From Azospira inquinata (GTDB lineage Bacteria > Pseudomonadota > Gammaproteobacteria > Burkholderiales > Rhodocyclaceae): DNA of 64,000 bases. The notes beneath the pieces are model-generated. The model was given only the letters and a program-made list of their open reading frames with translations. It made no database searches and had not been told where the DNA came from. The stretch spans positions 1,364,001 to 1,428,000 of the forward strand of contig NZ_CP064782.1 in NCBI RefSeq assembly GCF_018905915.1, written 5' to 3'. Both the position numbers and the translations under genes were made by a program. Positions 7,128-16,515 of the stretch are shown here, one piece after another (the first letter of the stretch is position 1; each line of letters opens with the position of its first letter).

Positions 7128-8132
7128 ATGTCCTACGGCAAGGTCTGGCCCGTCCATCCCAAACCCTTGCCGGACGAACTGTTGTCCTCCTGGATGGTGC
7201 GCCTTGCCCAGGCCAACGGGATCAAGCTGCAAACCCTCTCCTGGCAGCTCTTTGGGAATGCCCGGTCACCTTGGAACCGGGACATTGACCGCTCAGCTCC
7301 CCCCTGGTTGATTCGGGAGTTGGCCCTTCATACCGGAAGCAACTACTGGGATATTTTCCACACTACCTTGGTGACTTATCGTCAGCGTCTTTATGCCCGG
7401 CGGCGATGGTCCGGCCAGTTACCCTGGATACTGCCGGTGAATAACTACGGCATGCGCCATACGGCCTTTGGCCAGCAATTTTGCCCAGTCTGCTTGTCCA
7501 ACGATCCAACTCCCTATTTCCGCAAGCAATGGCGGCTGGCTCCATTTACTTACTGCCCCATTCATCAAGTCAAACTAGTGGAGGCCTGTCCCAGCTGCGG
7601 CCTCGCCGTCATGTACTACCGGGGAGATTTTGGCAGGACGATTCAGGAAGCCCGCCCCATGCACGTTTGCCATGGTTGTGGCTACAACTACGCGGAAATA
7701 GAAGGTGAGCCGACAGAATTCTTCTCGGAAGAAATTCACCAGACCTTTAATGGCATGCTGATGTCGCTGTTGGGACCAATTTCCCAGGCGGGGACATTTA
7801 CCCTCCCATTTTTCTTGGTGCTCCACCAGCTGTCCTCAATCCTGGTAGGTCTGGGCAATAAAGCTCGGCTTGAGGAATTCATCTGCCAGAGGCTGGGAAC
7901 GCCGTTCGTAGCTCGGCCCCGAAGGAGGTTACCCATTGAGGGATACACGCTCACGGAGCGCCATCACCTACTTCAGTGTGGATTGTGGCTGATGGGGGAT
8001 TTAGCTGGTCGCCTGGGTGAGGCGTGGGCCGGGAAGGCAATCCGGTATAACTACCTGCTCAAGGGCTTTGATGGAGCACCGAGGGAATATCGGCAATTGG
8101 TGAGGAGATTTTCTGATTGGCGAAAACTTTAG
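7128..8132 (+). CDS. tniQ: TniQ-family target-site protein
   Basis: A 334-residue TniQ/TnsD family protein, the likely target selector that recruits TnsC to the lipA site. The N-terminal TniQ domain starts KVWPVHPKPLPDELLSSWMVRLAQANG. A zinc-binding region follows, with C119-x2-C122, C143-x2-H146, C154-x2-C157 and C181-x2-C184. A helical C-terminal part of about 130 residues could bind DNA but is short compared with classical TnsD (about 500 residues). The ATG at 7128 comes one base after the tnsC stop. It closes the tnsABC-tniQ operon. Whether it alone reads the lipA sequence is an inference. Confidence 0.9.
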   Translation: MSYGKVWPVHPKPLPDELLSSWMVRLAQANGIKLQTLSWQLFGNARSPWNRDIDRSAPPWLIRELALHTGSNYWDIFHTTLVTYRQRLYARRRWSGQLPWILPVNNYGMRHTAFGQQFCPVCLSNDPTPYFRKQWRLAPFTYCPIHQVKLVEACPSCGLAVMYYRGDFGRTIQEARPMHVCHGCGYNYAEIEGEPTEFFSEEIHQTFNGMLMSLLGPISQAGTFTLPFFLVLHQLSSILVGLGNKARLEEFICQRLGTPFVARPRRRLPIEGYTLTERHHLLQCGLWLMGDLAGRLGEAWAGKAIRYNYLLKGFDGAPREYRQLVRRFSDWRKL

Positions 8133-8337
8133 CACGGCCAAATACTTCCCCTCAAAACCGGGCCATAAAGCACCTGCTGGTAGGCGGCAAAACTGTGATG
8201 GGAAAGGGACGAACTTCGGATATGGATCATATTCAGCCAACAATCCCGGGCAGATGCTACCCAGTTGCGCCTATGGAAAGCAAGCAAAAGTGCCCACAAC
8301 CGACGAAAGCTGCTCCGGTTTGTACTTTATAAACATA

Positions 8338-8650
8338 CTACTCTGCGTATGCGAACTTGGTATGTGCCCTGCCTGTAGTATCCACGGGGAATACGAAGCT
8401 TTTCCAGTCTCCGCCCGTGTGAGCCTTCATCAGCTCATGCAACTGATGTATGAACCTATACACATTGCCTGTGGAGTCGTTCAGCCTCGCACAATGCAAA
8501 GCTCCTTCTCGGACAAACGAGAACTCAGAAGTCCCCGTCGTCAATATAGTAGTCAAACCGACAGGCCATTTCCTCATAGTTGAACTCGACGGACTGGCGC
8601 ATGGCTTGAATGATTTTGTTTAGAACTTCTACCTGCTCCTAGATTGTCAT
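8338..8650 (-). pseudogene. Broken YezG/DUF600-like immunity gene
   Basis: On the minus strand an ATG at 8650 opens MTI, a TAG at 8639-8641, then EQVEVLNKIIQAMRQSVEFN and on to FDYYIDDG, after which a one-base shift continues as TSEFSFVREGALHCARLNDS to the end GGDWKSFVFPVDTTGRAHTK. The C-terminal pattern (GGDWKSFVFPVDTTGR then FAY) resembles YezG/DUF600 immunity proteins of polymorphic-toxin loci. One nonsense codon and one frameshift make it non-functional. The family call is by eye and tentative. The adjoining 8133-8337 holds no gene I can support. Confidence 0.4.
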
Positions 8651-8763
8651 TGCTCCGCCTTTTCTGAAAGAATCTTTGCGTCGGCACCACGTTTATCGAA
8701 TTACCAATTGTCAAATTATCCTGCAGGGAAACGTGGTTGAGACTTAAATGGCCAACGCAGTAC

Positions 8764-8808
8764 GTATAATTTATTACACCATATAGTAAATAATACAGTA
8801 TAATTTAC
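8764..8808. promoter_or_regulatory. Putative operator of the WYL regulator
   Basis: A very AT-rich stretch 40-85 bases before the regulator start contains an imperfect palindrome, GTAAATAATAC-A-GTATAATTTAC (8786-8808, 9 of 11 positions paired), plus a third half-site GTATAATTTAT at 8764-8774. BrxR/CapW-type WYL regulators that control defence islands bind inverted repeats at their own promoters, so this is the probable autoregulatory site and promoter for the five-gene operon. Confidence 0.5.
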
Positions 8809-8848
8809 CATATTGTATGGTTGTTTACATGAAATCTTAGGGGATGAT

Positions 8849-9709
8849 ATGTCCAAGGCGGATACAACACAGCAGCGACTATCAACTCTTGAGCTATTGC
8901 TGCTATGGGAAGGGGTTCTGAATCGCAGCAGGCTCGCCAATATTCTTGGGCTTAGCAACATTCGAGCAAGCCAATTGATTCAAGAGTTTCGTGCTGAGTA
9001 TCCCCGGTGGCTTGCATGGAACAGCAAGTCACGCAGCTATCATGTAACGCACGAAGCCTATTTAGCTACTAAGCGTGACGATAGAGCTCATGATCGTGCT
9101 GAGTCTTTGGCAAAGTACCTCAACTTGGTCGGTTTGTCTTATGTCGCAAGTGATGCTGAAGCCGCCAACCCGATATGTTCTGCATTCCCTGATCTAAGTA
9201 CGCCAGAACCACAAGTCTTCGCGATCTTGTCACAGGCGATACGATCGAATTCAGCAGTTGAGATCACGTATCGGTCTATGGCGGAACCGGAGGCACATCG
9301 GCGAATTATTTTCCCTCATCATTTGGTGCGCGCCGGCCGGCGCTGGCACGTGCGGGCATTCTGCGCAGAAAGCGATTCCTTTCGGGATTACACCCTGCGT
9401 CGTATCGTTGAGGTGAGCCCGCTGAAAAATGCCGCAACGCAAGGGGCAATATATGATAAAGCGTGGATGACGATGGTCTCGGTGCGGCTGATTGCTCATC
9501 CCTTACTCTCCTTCGAGCAACAAGAGGTGATCCGCTTTGAGTACTTCGCCAACACCTCCGCGCGCGTCGATACCTGCCGCGCAGCGCTTGTTCCCTATTT
9601 CATCCAGGACATGCGGGCTGCTCTCGACCCGGAAACCCAGCGCCCCCCCGATTACCAGTTGGCGGTACAAAACCTTGCCGAGGTGAAACCCTGGGTATTT
9701 TCACCATGA
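8849..9709 (+). CDS. WYL-domain transcriptional regulator (BrxR/CapW-like)
   Basis: A 286-residue protein with an N-terminal winged helix-turn-helix (about 20-60, LLLLWEGVLNRSRLANILGL), a central WYL-type domain (about 120-205, AVEITYRSMAEPEAHRRIIF, HHLVRAGRRWHVRAFCAESD, RRIVEV) and a C-terminal extension. This is the architecture of BrxR/CapW repressors that sit upstream of phage- and plasmid-defence operons and may sense nucleic-acid or nucleotide ligands. The ATG at 8849 has an AGGGG ribosome site. Its stop overlaps the jetA start (ATGA), so regulator and Wadjet genes form one coupled operon. Ligand and DNA site are inferred. Confidence 0.85.
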   Translation: MSKADTTQQRLSTLELLLLWEGVLNRSRLANILGLSNIRASQLIQEFRAEYPRWLAWNSKSRSYHVTHEAYLATKRDDRAHDRAESLAKYLNLVGLSYVASDAEAANPICSAFPDLSTPEPQVFAILSQAIRSNSAVEITYRSMAEPEAHRRIIFPHHLVRAGRRWHVRAFCAESDSFRDYTLRRIVEVSPLKNAATQGAIYDKAWMTMVSVRLIAHPLLSFEQQEVIRFEYFANTSARVDTCRAALVPYFIQDMRAALDPETQRPPDYQLAVQNLAEVKPWVFSP

Positions 9710-11151
9710 CCTCCTCCGCCATTAGCCTCTTCGATCGGCTGCCGCCAAACATCTTTGCCATACTGCACGGCGCGAATGCCCGCCGGGCTTGGGAGCTATT
9801 GGAGCGGCTCGCTATCCAATATTTTGGCCCCGACAACGAACTACCTTATCCGGACGGCTATCTTCATAGCGACATCACCAAGGAAATCGAACGTTTCCTC
9901 CTAGATAAGGGATGGGAGATCGATGACGACGAGGGCGTCGGACAGACCATCAATATAAAAGCCAACTATCTTCTTGCCCGCCTCGTAGAGTCGGGATGGT
10001 TGTGTGAGGATAAAGTCGGCGGACGACTGTTCATCACCATGAAGCCGGTTGTTTCGCGATTCTTCGAAATGCTGCATCAATTTGCCGCCGAGGGCCCGCC
10101 GATGATCGGCGGCAATATCCAGGTCGTGCATGCGCAGATGAAATCGGTTGTTGAGAACCCCCGGGAGCAGGCAGCCGGCTTCGTCACGGCCGCCAAGTTG
10201 TGCACGCAATTGATCGGTTCGCTGAACAGCACGGCATTCCGTGTCCGTGACCTGATGCAGGAGATCGTCAAGGAAAAGGAAATCCACCTCTTCGTCAGAC
10301 GTTTCTTCTCGGAGCACATTTCCCAGATCTACATCCGCGACTTCAAGGAACTGCGCACAGAGAATCACCCGCTGCGGCATCGCATGGACATCCTCGCGCT
10401 AGTCGATGAAGTCGCCCGGAACGAGCCTTCTCGGTCGCTCCTCTTGCAGGGCTACCGCGACCTACCGGGAACCAAGCTCGGCGAGGAGGAGGTAATGCTC
10501 GAGCGCGATATCGAACGCTTTCACCGGTTGATGACGATTGAGAGGTTCCTCGAACGTATGGACCGCATAATCGAAACCGTCTATCAGCAAGCGAATGCCT
10601 ACCTTGCTTACCGCCTAAAGGCCACCGAGCGGATTGAGTCCATCATTGCAGACACCATCGATGCCGCCACTCGGGTCGACAGCTTGGGCCTGACGATCGA
10701 GGGCAACATCCTATCGCCGCGCCCGCTCGTAAATGAGGATCATCTCTATTTGCCGTCCCAGCGCCGCCCAAAGCCCGCCCCGCTAGCGTGCAAAAAGCGG
10801 GAAATGACCCCCGTCGAACGAGCCATGCATCAACTGCGCAAGGCCATGATCGCCAACCGCGATACTTCCGCAGCGGAACTTCGCCTCTACGTAGAACAGA
10901 ATCTACCGGAAGGGGTGACGCTCTCTGCGGCCGACCTACCGACGGGAACAGTCAAGGATCTAGCTGCACAAATGGCGCTGTCACACTTGGCTGCCATTGC
11001 TACCTATGATCTAGGGAAGTTCCGCAACGATCGCTTGCTGAGGAATCTTGGCTTTGTAGTAGAAAGTGTACCAGGTGAGCGGGTCGATACCGAATTTTTC
11101 AACATGCCGAACTTCACGGTCCGGCGCGAAAGGAAAAGCAATGCCACGTAA
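9706..11151 (+). CDS. jetA: Wadjet protein JetA (kleisin-like)
   Basis: A 481-residue JetA-type protein, the kleisin-like subunit of the Wadjet SMC complex, which recognises and cuts small circular plasmids. The N-terminal part (about 1-130, SLFDRLPPNIFAILHGANAR) looks like winged-helix domains. A long helical middle with coiled-coil character (about 130-330) is followed by a C-terminal wing ending TEFFNMPNFTVRRE. It looks more like the JetA family of the non-type-I Wadjets than a DUF3375 protein, but the subtype is not certain. It overlaps the regulator by 4 bp and jetB by 11 bp. Confidence 0.85.
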   Translation: MTSSAISLFDRLPPNIFAILHGANARRAWELLERLAIQYFGPDNELPYPDGYLHSDITKEIERFLLDKGWEIDDDEGVGQTINIKANYLLARLVESGWLCEDKVGGRLFITMKPVVSRFFEMLHQFAAEGPPMIGGNIQVVHAQMKSVVENPREQAAGFVTAAKLCTQLIGSLNSTAFRVRDLMQEIVKEKEIHLFVRRFFSEHISQIYIRDFKELRTENHPLRHRMDILALVDEVARNEPSRSLLLQGYRDLPGTKLGEEEVMLERDIERFHRLMTIERFLERMDRIIETVYQQANAYLAYRLKATERIESIIADTIDAATRVDSLGLTIEGNILSPRPLVNEDHLYLPSQRRPKPAPLACKKREMTPVERAMHQLRKAMIANRDTSAAELRLYVEQNLPEGVTLSAADLPTGTVKDLAAQMALSHLAAIATYDLGKFRNDRLLRNLGFVVESVPGERVDTEFFNMPNFTVRRERKSNAT

Positions 11152-11791
11152 CTGGGACGCCATCGCCGATGCTGAGGATTGCCTCTACGAGCCAGACGAT
11201 TTCCGGCGGGCCATGTACCAGATCGTATGCCAGCAATGCCTCTACCTGCGCAATCCGCAGCAGGCGGTTGCATACCGCCTGATTGCCCAATACAAACCCC
11301 AGTTTGCGGAAGCCCTGGACCTGCTGGGTCTGAAGCTCATCCATAACGCGGTGCGCGAATATTGCGTGGTTACGCAGCGCGTTTCCCGTCATCAGCCCAT
11401 GACGCTCCAACAGACCTACTTCCTCCTCGCCTTGCGGCAGGCTTACCACGTTCGCGCCAACGTCGGCGACCTGACGACAATGGGAGACGCTCATTACAGC
11501 ATCCCTGACTTCGAGGAGTTGTACCGGGAATTGACTGGCCGGGATTTGCAGGCGACGGGGATGCAGTCTTTGCGCGATGCGTTGCGCGACGCGCAACGGC
11601 ACGGCTTGGCCCGCGAGGAGAACGCCCCTGAAGATGATCCGCAGCCGTTTGTTATTGCCATCCTGCCGGGTATCACCGACATCCTCAATGAAGAGGCGAT
11701 TAGTCGCTTCGGTGCCAACTTGAAGGCGACGCTGATCGAAGTCGACGCAACTCACATAGAGGCGGATGACGAAGAGGAGATGCAATCATGA
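11141..11791 (+). CDS. jetB: Wadjet protein JetB (DUF4194-type, KITE subunit)
   Basis: A 216-residue JetB protein, the KITE-like dimerising subunit that binds JetA in the Wadjet condensin complex. Features include the early FRRAMYQIVCQQCLYLRNPQ helix, a winged-helix middle (about 75-150, LQQTYFLLALRQAYHVR) and a late FVIAILPGITDILNEEAISRF stretch, with an acidic C-terminus. The ATG at 11141 lies inside the end of jetA and begins after the purine-rich AAGGAAAAGC. An upstream in-frame opening is within jetA and is rejected. It ends with an ATGA overlap onto jetC. Confidence 0.85.
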   Translation: MPRNWDAIADAEDCLYEPDDFRRAMYQIVCQQCLYLRNPQQAVAYRLIAQYKPQFAEALDLLGLKLIHNAVREYCVVTQRVSRHQPMTLQQTYFLLALRQAYHVRANVGDLTTMGDAHYSIPDFEELYRELTGRDLQATGMQSLRDALRDAQRHGLAREENAPEDDPQPFVIAILPGITDILNEEAISRFGANLKATLIEVDATHIEADDEEEMQS

Positions 11792-14700
11792 TGCACTTGA
11801 TCGACGTTCACTTAGTGCACTTCTATCTGTGGGACTACGAAACCTTCCATCCTTCCCCCCGGGGCTTCGGTATTCTGGGCGCGAATGGTGCTGGCAAGAC
11901 GAGCTTTGGCGATGCCGTCCAAGTCGCCTGGGTCGGCGGAAATGACAGGTATCTGCATTTCAACGCTCAGTCGGTGCAGAAAGATGCCCGCTCACTGCGC
12001 GACTACGGCCTTGGAATGATCCGTTCCGGACAAGGTGACCACACCGTCATCAGCCGCAAGCGGGACGAGGGGCTGACCTACATCACGCTAGTATTTAGGA
12101 GCGACCAAAATCCGGCCAACGTGGTCAGTGCTGGCATCTGCTTTCATTCACGCATCTCGGAGAAAAATCACGACACGCTGGGCCTCTATGTCCTGCCCGG
12201 CGTTCACCTTTCGCTCGATCAGCATCTTGAAAAGGTGGGCAGCGACGCCTACCGACCGATGCCCTGGGAATTGTTTGATGCCCAGGCTCGCCAACTTGCC
12301 GCTCGCGCTGGTCGCACACCCACGCTCACCGCGAAAGCAAAAGTCTATGTTGAAGAGCTCATGCACAACCTCCAGCACCCGGGGCAACCGATCAACACCG
12401 ACACCTTCTTGCGCGCCTTTAGCCATAGCGTAAAGCTAAAGCACGTTGACTCGGTGGGCGAATTCCTGCGCGGCTACCTGGTCGAAGCCAAGGCCATCGA
12501 AAAGCAGGGGACGCTGCTCCACATGCAATCGCTACGTGAATTGCAGGTGCAGATCGCGGAAGTAAAGCAACAGATCGTTGAGCTGGCTTTGATTGATAAG
12601 TGTTACAAAAAGCTCGCTTCACACCTGCGCACCAAATGCACCGCGGAGGCGGTCCGGGGGCAGCTGCAGTATGAGAGCCACTCTTCGACATTGGACAGCC
12701 TCCAAGGCGATATCGACAAAGTCGGGGAGTCCATCAGGACGCAGGCTGCGCGCCTTGACATCCTGCAGAACAAGCTTCCACAGTTGAAGGAAACATATGA
12801 GCAGCTATTGGCAGCGTTCAACACGGACCCGGATGTCCTAAAGTCAAGTCAGGCAGCCCGCGTTCATGAGGCAAAGCTTAGGGCAGTCGGGCTCCTTTTC
12901 AGAGAAATCGAGCGGCTGCAATTGTTGGTCCGGGGCTCGCTAGCTGCGCTGCACGTTGCCTGGGAGAACGGATCCCAGAAAGAGGCCAAGGCGGTGGCGG
13001 ATCTTCTCAAGCAGTGGGATGCCAGAGCCGAACAGGGGGAGGCGGCGGGGTTGGACGACATCAACCATGTGCTACCACTCCTTACGACTGCCGGCGAACA
13101 ATTGAGTAGGCATATCTCGGCGCAGGCAAGGCGGGTCGCCGAAGCCAAGACCAACTTCGACGCCGTCACTGGCAAGATATCCGCCAGCCAGCGCGGCTTT
13201 CACGTCTCCGATGATGGCGCAGCTACGGCCATGCTGGCGCTTGAGCGGGCGGGCATTAGCACTCAGCCGGTGGGAAGTCTAGTGTCGGTGACGGCACCAG
13301 ACTGGCGGCGCGCGATTGAATCGTTCCTGAAGCGGAACCGCTTCTCCATCGTGGTAGATCCGGGCCGGGAACAGGACGCCATGCGCATTATGCGCAAAGA
13401 GAACATCAGGGAAGTGACGGTGGTGGTGCCTTCCCATGTCTCCGACTGGATTGGAAGAAAGCCGCACACAGAGAGCGTCGCCGCCCTCGTCGACGGTACG
13501 CATCCGGTGGCTCTTGCCTACGTGCGCCAGCTACTTGGCAGCCTCCGGCAAGTGGAAACGGAAGAGGATCTTGAGCGTCACTCACGCTCGTTGACCCGGG
13601 ACGGCATGCTAAGCGCCAACGGCGGCACCAAGGGCATCCGCCTGATCCCGGAGGCCGAATGCATGCTTGGGCGCAAGTTATCCAACGAGGACAAGGCCGG
13701 ATTGCAGGCTGCCCTCATCACGGCAACCGACACTAGGGCGACGGCCCAGCAGCAACTGAATCTCCTGAAGGCAGCCGACGAGCAGATTCGCGCCACCGTG
13801 CGAGACGTTTCCCTGGAGCGCTTCGCGCGTGCTCTCAACGACTATCAGACCGCCAAGGCGGACGCCGATGCTTCCAAACCCATACAGACGGAAAAGGTAT
13901 CGGAGCATTTGGTGGCGCTGAAAGAGCGGATGGATAAAGCGAAAAACGCCCTCAAGGACGCCGAGACCGAAGTCGAGAAACTACTCCCTGACCTGGGTGG
14001 CGATCGCCAGAAGCATCAAGACCTGCTCCGGCGGCATGAAGACACTCAGAAATTGATTGATACCAGCAAGAGCCTTCTTGATGAAATCCGGCAGCGGGTT
14101 GATTACGACGATGCTGATTTCGTCAAACTATACAGCCACTGCTTCGATGTCATCTCCGCCGATTCAGACACTGGTCCCGCCGACGTGATGATTCTATTGG
14201 AGAGGCAGATAAAAGGAGCCGATTCGCGCATCGGAGGTGCCGATCGCGAGGCCACTATGGCATTCGCCGATTTCATCAATCCGCGTTCCATGGTACTTCA
14301 GGAGGAGCGAAGCGACTGGCGGAAGGCCGCTGTCTGGGTCGCAAACCGGATTGAGATGCTTCAGGGCTCGACCCTAGGAAAATATGAAGAGGAAGCGGCC
14401 GATGCGCGAGCGGCGGCTGAAGCCGCCTTCCAGGCGGACGTAAAGTTCAAGATCCGCGAAGCCTGCGCAGAAGTAAAAAACAGAATCAGCGACTTAAATC
14501 GTATTCTCACGAGTTCTCCGGCTTTTACCGGCGGCGAAAAATACGAATTCGTGTTCACCCCATCCCCCGCTCACGAAGCACTGTTCAAGGCGATCATGGA
14601 CCAAACTCTTGACTTCCAGCCCGGCACGATGTTCGCGAATCCCGAGATGCAGAAGGAGGTATCACGGCTGCTCGACAATTGCCAGAGCGGCCTGGACAAG

Positions 14701-15207
14701 AACAACAACCCCTTCGAGGATTACCGACTCTTCTACAATTTCGACCTTAGTATCCTGGTAGATGGCAAGAAGGTCGATAGCCTGAGCAATCGGATGGGGG
14801 TTGCCTCCAATGGTGAGCACCGTGTGCCGTTCTACGTCATCGCGGGGGCAGCGCTAGCGAACGCTTACCGGATCAAGGATCCGGCAACCCATCAAGGGGT
14901 CGGCATCATGATCCTCGACGAGGCATTCTACGGAATCGATGCCCAAAACAGCTTTGCCACCATGGAGTTTCTGAACAGCCTCGGGCTACAGGTCATCCTA
15001 GCAGGGCCAGACACGGATGCTGGGAAATTGGCACCAATGATGGAGGCCTATTACGAACTCATCCGGCCCAACAACGGTACGGACGTCTTTCTCGAATATA
15101 TCGTCGTGAAGGAGCCGACGCACCAGAAGTTCTTGAGCGACATGCCCGAGCGTAATCCCGAACTGGTAGGACATGCCGTCGCCCAGCTATCGCTATCGAT
15201 ACCATGA
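11788..15207 (+). CDS. jetC: Wadjet SMC-like ATPase JetC
   Basis: A 1139-residue SMC/MukB-like ATPase, the motor that extrudes plasmid DNA loops in the Wadjet complex. Walker A is GANGAGKT (31-38) in an N-terminal head. Long coiled-coil arms fill about 270-470 and 640-880 around a hinge-like central region (about 480-640, containing DWRRAIESFLKRNRFSIVVD). The C-terminal head has the signature-like SNRMGVASNGEHRVPFYV and Walker B VGIMILDEAFYGID (about 1040-1053). It overlaps jetB and jetD through ATGA junctions, so stoichiometric coupled translation is likely. No break is seen. Confidence 0.93.
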   Translation: MMHLIDVHLVHFYLWDYETFHPSPRGFGILGANGAGKTSFGDAVQVAWVGGNDRYLHFNAQSVQKDARSLRDYGLGMIRSGQGDHTVISRKRDEGLTYITLVFRSDQNPANVVSAGICFHSRISEKNHDTLGLYVLPGVHLSLDQHLEKVGSDAYRPMPWELFDAQARQLAARAGRTPTLTAKAKVYVEELMHNLQHPGQPINTDTFLRAFSHSVKLKHVDSVGEFLRGYLVEAKAIEKQGTLLHMQSLRELQVQIAEVKQQIVELALIDKCYKKLASHLRTKCTAEAVRGQLQYESHSSTLDSLQGDIDKVGESIRTQAARLDILQNKLPQLKETYEQLLAAFNTDPDVLKSSQAARVHEAKLRAVGLLFREIERLQLLVRGSLAALHVAWENGSQKEAKAVADLLKQWDARAEQGEAAGLDDINHVLPLLTTAGEQLSRHISAQARRVAEAKTNFDAVTGKISASQRGFHVSDDGAATAMLALERAGISTQPVGSLVSVTAPDWRRAIESFLKRNRFSIVVDPGREQDAMRIMRKENIREVTVVVPSHVSDWIGRKPHTESVAALVDGTHPVALAYVRQLLGSLRQVETEEDLERHSRSLTRDGMLSANGGTKGIRLIPEAECMLGRKLSNEDKAGLQAALITATDTRATAQQQLNLLKAADEQIRATVRDVSLERFARALNDYQTAKADADASKPIQTEKVSEHLVALKERMDKAKNALKDAETEVEKLLPDLGGDRQKHQDLLRRHEDTQKLIDTSKSLLDEIRQRVDYDDADFVKLYSHCFDVISADSDTGPADVMILLERQIKGADSRIGGADREATMAFADFINPRSMVLQEERSDWRKAAVWVANRIEMLQGSTLGKYEEEAADARAAAEAAFQADVKFKIREACAEVKNRISDLNRILTSSPAFTGGEKYEFVFTPSPAHEALFKAIMDQTLDFQPGTMFANPEMQKEVSRLLDNCQSGLDKNNNPFEDYRLFYNFDLSILVDGKKVDSLSNRMGVASNGEHRVPFYVIAGAALANAYRIKDPATHQGVGIMILDEAFYGIDAQNSFATMEFLNSLGLQVILAGPDTDAGKLAPMMEAYYELIRPNNGTDVFLEYIVVKEPTHQKFLSDMPERNPELVGHAVAQLSLSIP

Positions 15208-16448
15208 GCGAATTAGCTAGGCGGGCGTTGAAAAAATTGCTGGCAGCAGCGGAAAATGCCATCGGGCGCGAAGCGGCTGAGCGCACGATTTCTCTATGCT
15301 TTTCTCCAGCCTCTTTCCCAGAGTATTTGTCCACGGAAACACATGCCAAGAAGGCGGCCTGCAACGCAGCCCTAATGCTGGCAGAACGCTTCGGCGCGAT
15401 CAGGATCGACTGGGACCGGCGCGCCGGCGACAAGACCAGCATTGATCGCGTGGTGCTGGCTGACATGGCATTACTGGCTCAGCATCTTGACGTTGTACCG
15501 CGATGGGAAGTGATCACCAACGCAAGTGCGGAGTTTGCCAGTTGCCGCAGTGCTCATCCGATTCTGGATGACGTTCTGGAGTGCTGGCGCCGTGGTGTTC
15601 AAGCTCGCGGCACGCGCCTAGGGAACACCGCAGACTGGCTAGATGCAATTACGATCGTCGATTTCTGCCGGCAGTCAGGCGAGCTTGAGATACCGGTTCG
15701 TCGCTTAAGTGCCCACCGATTAGACGATACCAAGCGTATCGAGAAGCTTTCGTCCTTGATCGACGCTGTACTTCAATCGGATCTTTCGACGCCGGTTCGA
15801 GATCAAAATGAGATTTTTTCAGAACTCGGTCTGATGAAGTATCCGCAAACCGTTCTGATCTCGGGCTGTATTGATGTCTTAATCGATGGCGTTCCGGTAC
15901 AGATACCTCGCCCTTATTTGGGGCTGCCGCCTCTATCCGTCACTGACTTTGTACTGCGGACTCAACCTTTATTCGTGCTGACGATCGAGAACTTGCAAAG
16001 CTTTCATGAGTTCGTGGCGACCATGCCGGCGGATGCTAGTGCGATCGTGCTCTATACCGGTGGTATGCCCAGTCCTTCGTGGAAGCGATTGTATGGGCTT
16101 CTGTTGAAATCGGTGAATCCGGCAACGCCACTATTGCATTGGGGGGATATCGATCTTGGTGGCTTCCGGATTGCAGGTCACGTGGCAGCCTCCTGCAAAA
16201 AACTGCTGAGAAAATTACGCTTGCACGCCATGGTGGCGCCGGTCGGCAATGCAAAGCCCTCTATTCGAAAGGAGCTGTCAAAAACCGAGGTTTCGCGAAT
16301 CACAGACATCTGCAACCACTGGGGGTGGACACTTGAGGCCAAGCAAATCATAGAGTTTCCCTATGCCATCGAACAAGAGGGAATTATCTGCACATGCACG
16401 CAATATGCGTTTGTTTTGACTGCATTAGCAAACTTGGAAGAGGTCTAA
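15204..16448 (+). CDS. jetD: Wadjet nuclease JetD (DUF2220, TOPRIM-like)
   Basis: A 414-residue JetD, the nuclease subunit that cleaves plasmids after loop extrusion. The N-terminal 190 residues are helical arms. The C-terminal DUF2220 domain carries a TOPRIM-like active site: the glutamate in VLTIENLQSFHEF, then HWGDIDLGGFRIA with the D-x-D pair (about 315-327). It ends the operon with an ATGA overlap from jetC. All four jet genes are full length with intact motifs, so the system looks functional. Confidence 0.9.
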   Translation: MSELARRALKKLLAAAENAIGREAAERTISLCFSPASFPEYLSTETHAKKAACNAALMLAERFGAIRIDWDRRAGDKTSIDRVVLADMALLAQHLDVVPRWEVITNASAEFASCRSAHPILDDVLECWRRGVQARGTRLGNTADWLDAITIVDFCRQSGELEIPVRRLSAHRLDDTKRIEKLSSLIDAVLQSDLSTPVRDQNEIFSELGLMKYPQTVLISGCIDVLIDGVPVQIPRPYLGLPPLSVTDFVLRTQPLFVLTIENLQSFHEFVATMPADASAIVLYTGGMPSPSWKRLYGLLLKSVNPATPLLHWGDIDLGGFRIAGHVAASCKKLLRKLRLHAMVAPVGNAKPSIRKELSKTEVSRITDICNHWGWTLEAKQIIEFPYAIEQEGIICTCTQYAFVLTALANLEEV

Positions 16449-16515
16449 TCTATTGCCTTAATTGCGTTGTTCGGCTGCCACATAACTCCGAAAAACTACT
16501 AAGAACAGAGGATCG

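Noticed and set aside
3695..8132. Tn402/Tn5053-type tni element (TniA-TniB-TniQ)
   Set aside because: tnsA is present with its nuclease motif, which Tn402-type elements lack, and there is no res site or tniR resolvase. The insertion is at a gene end as in Tn7.
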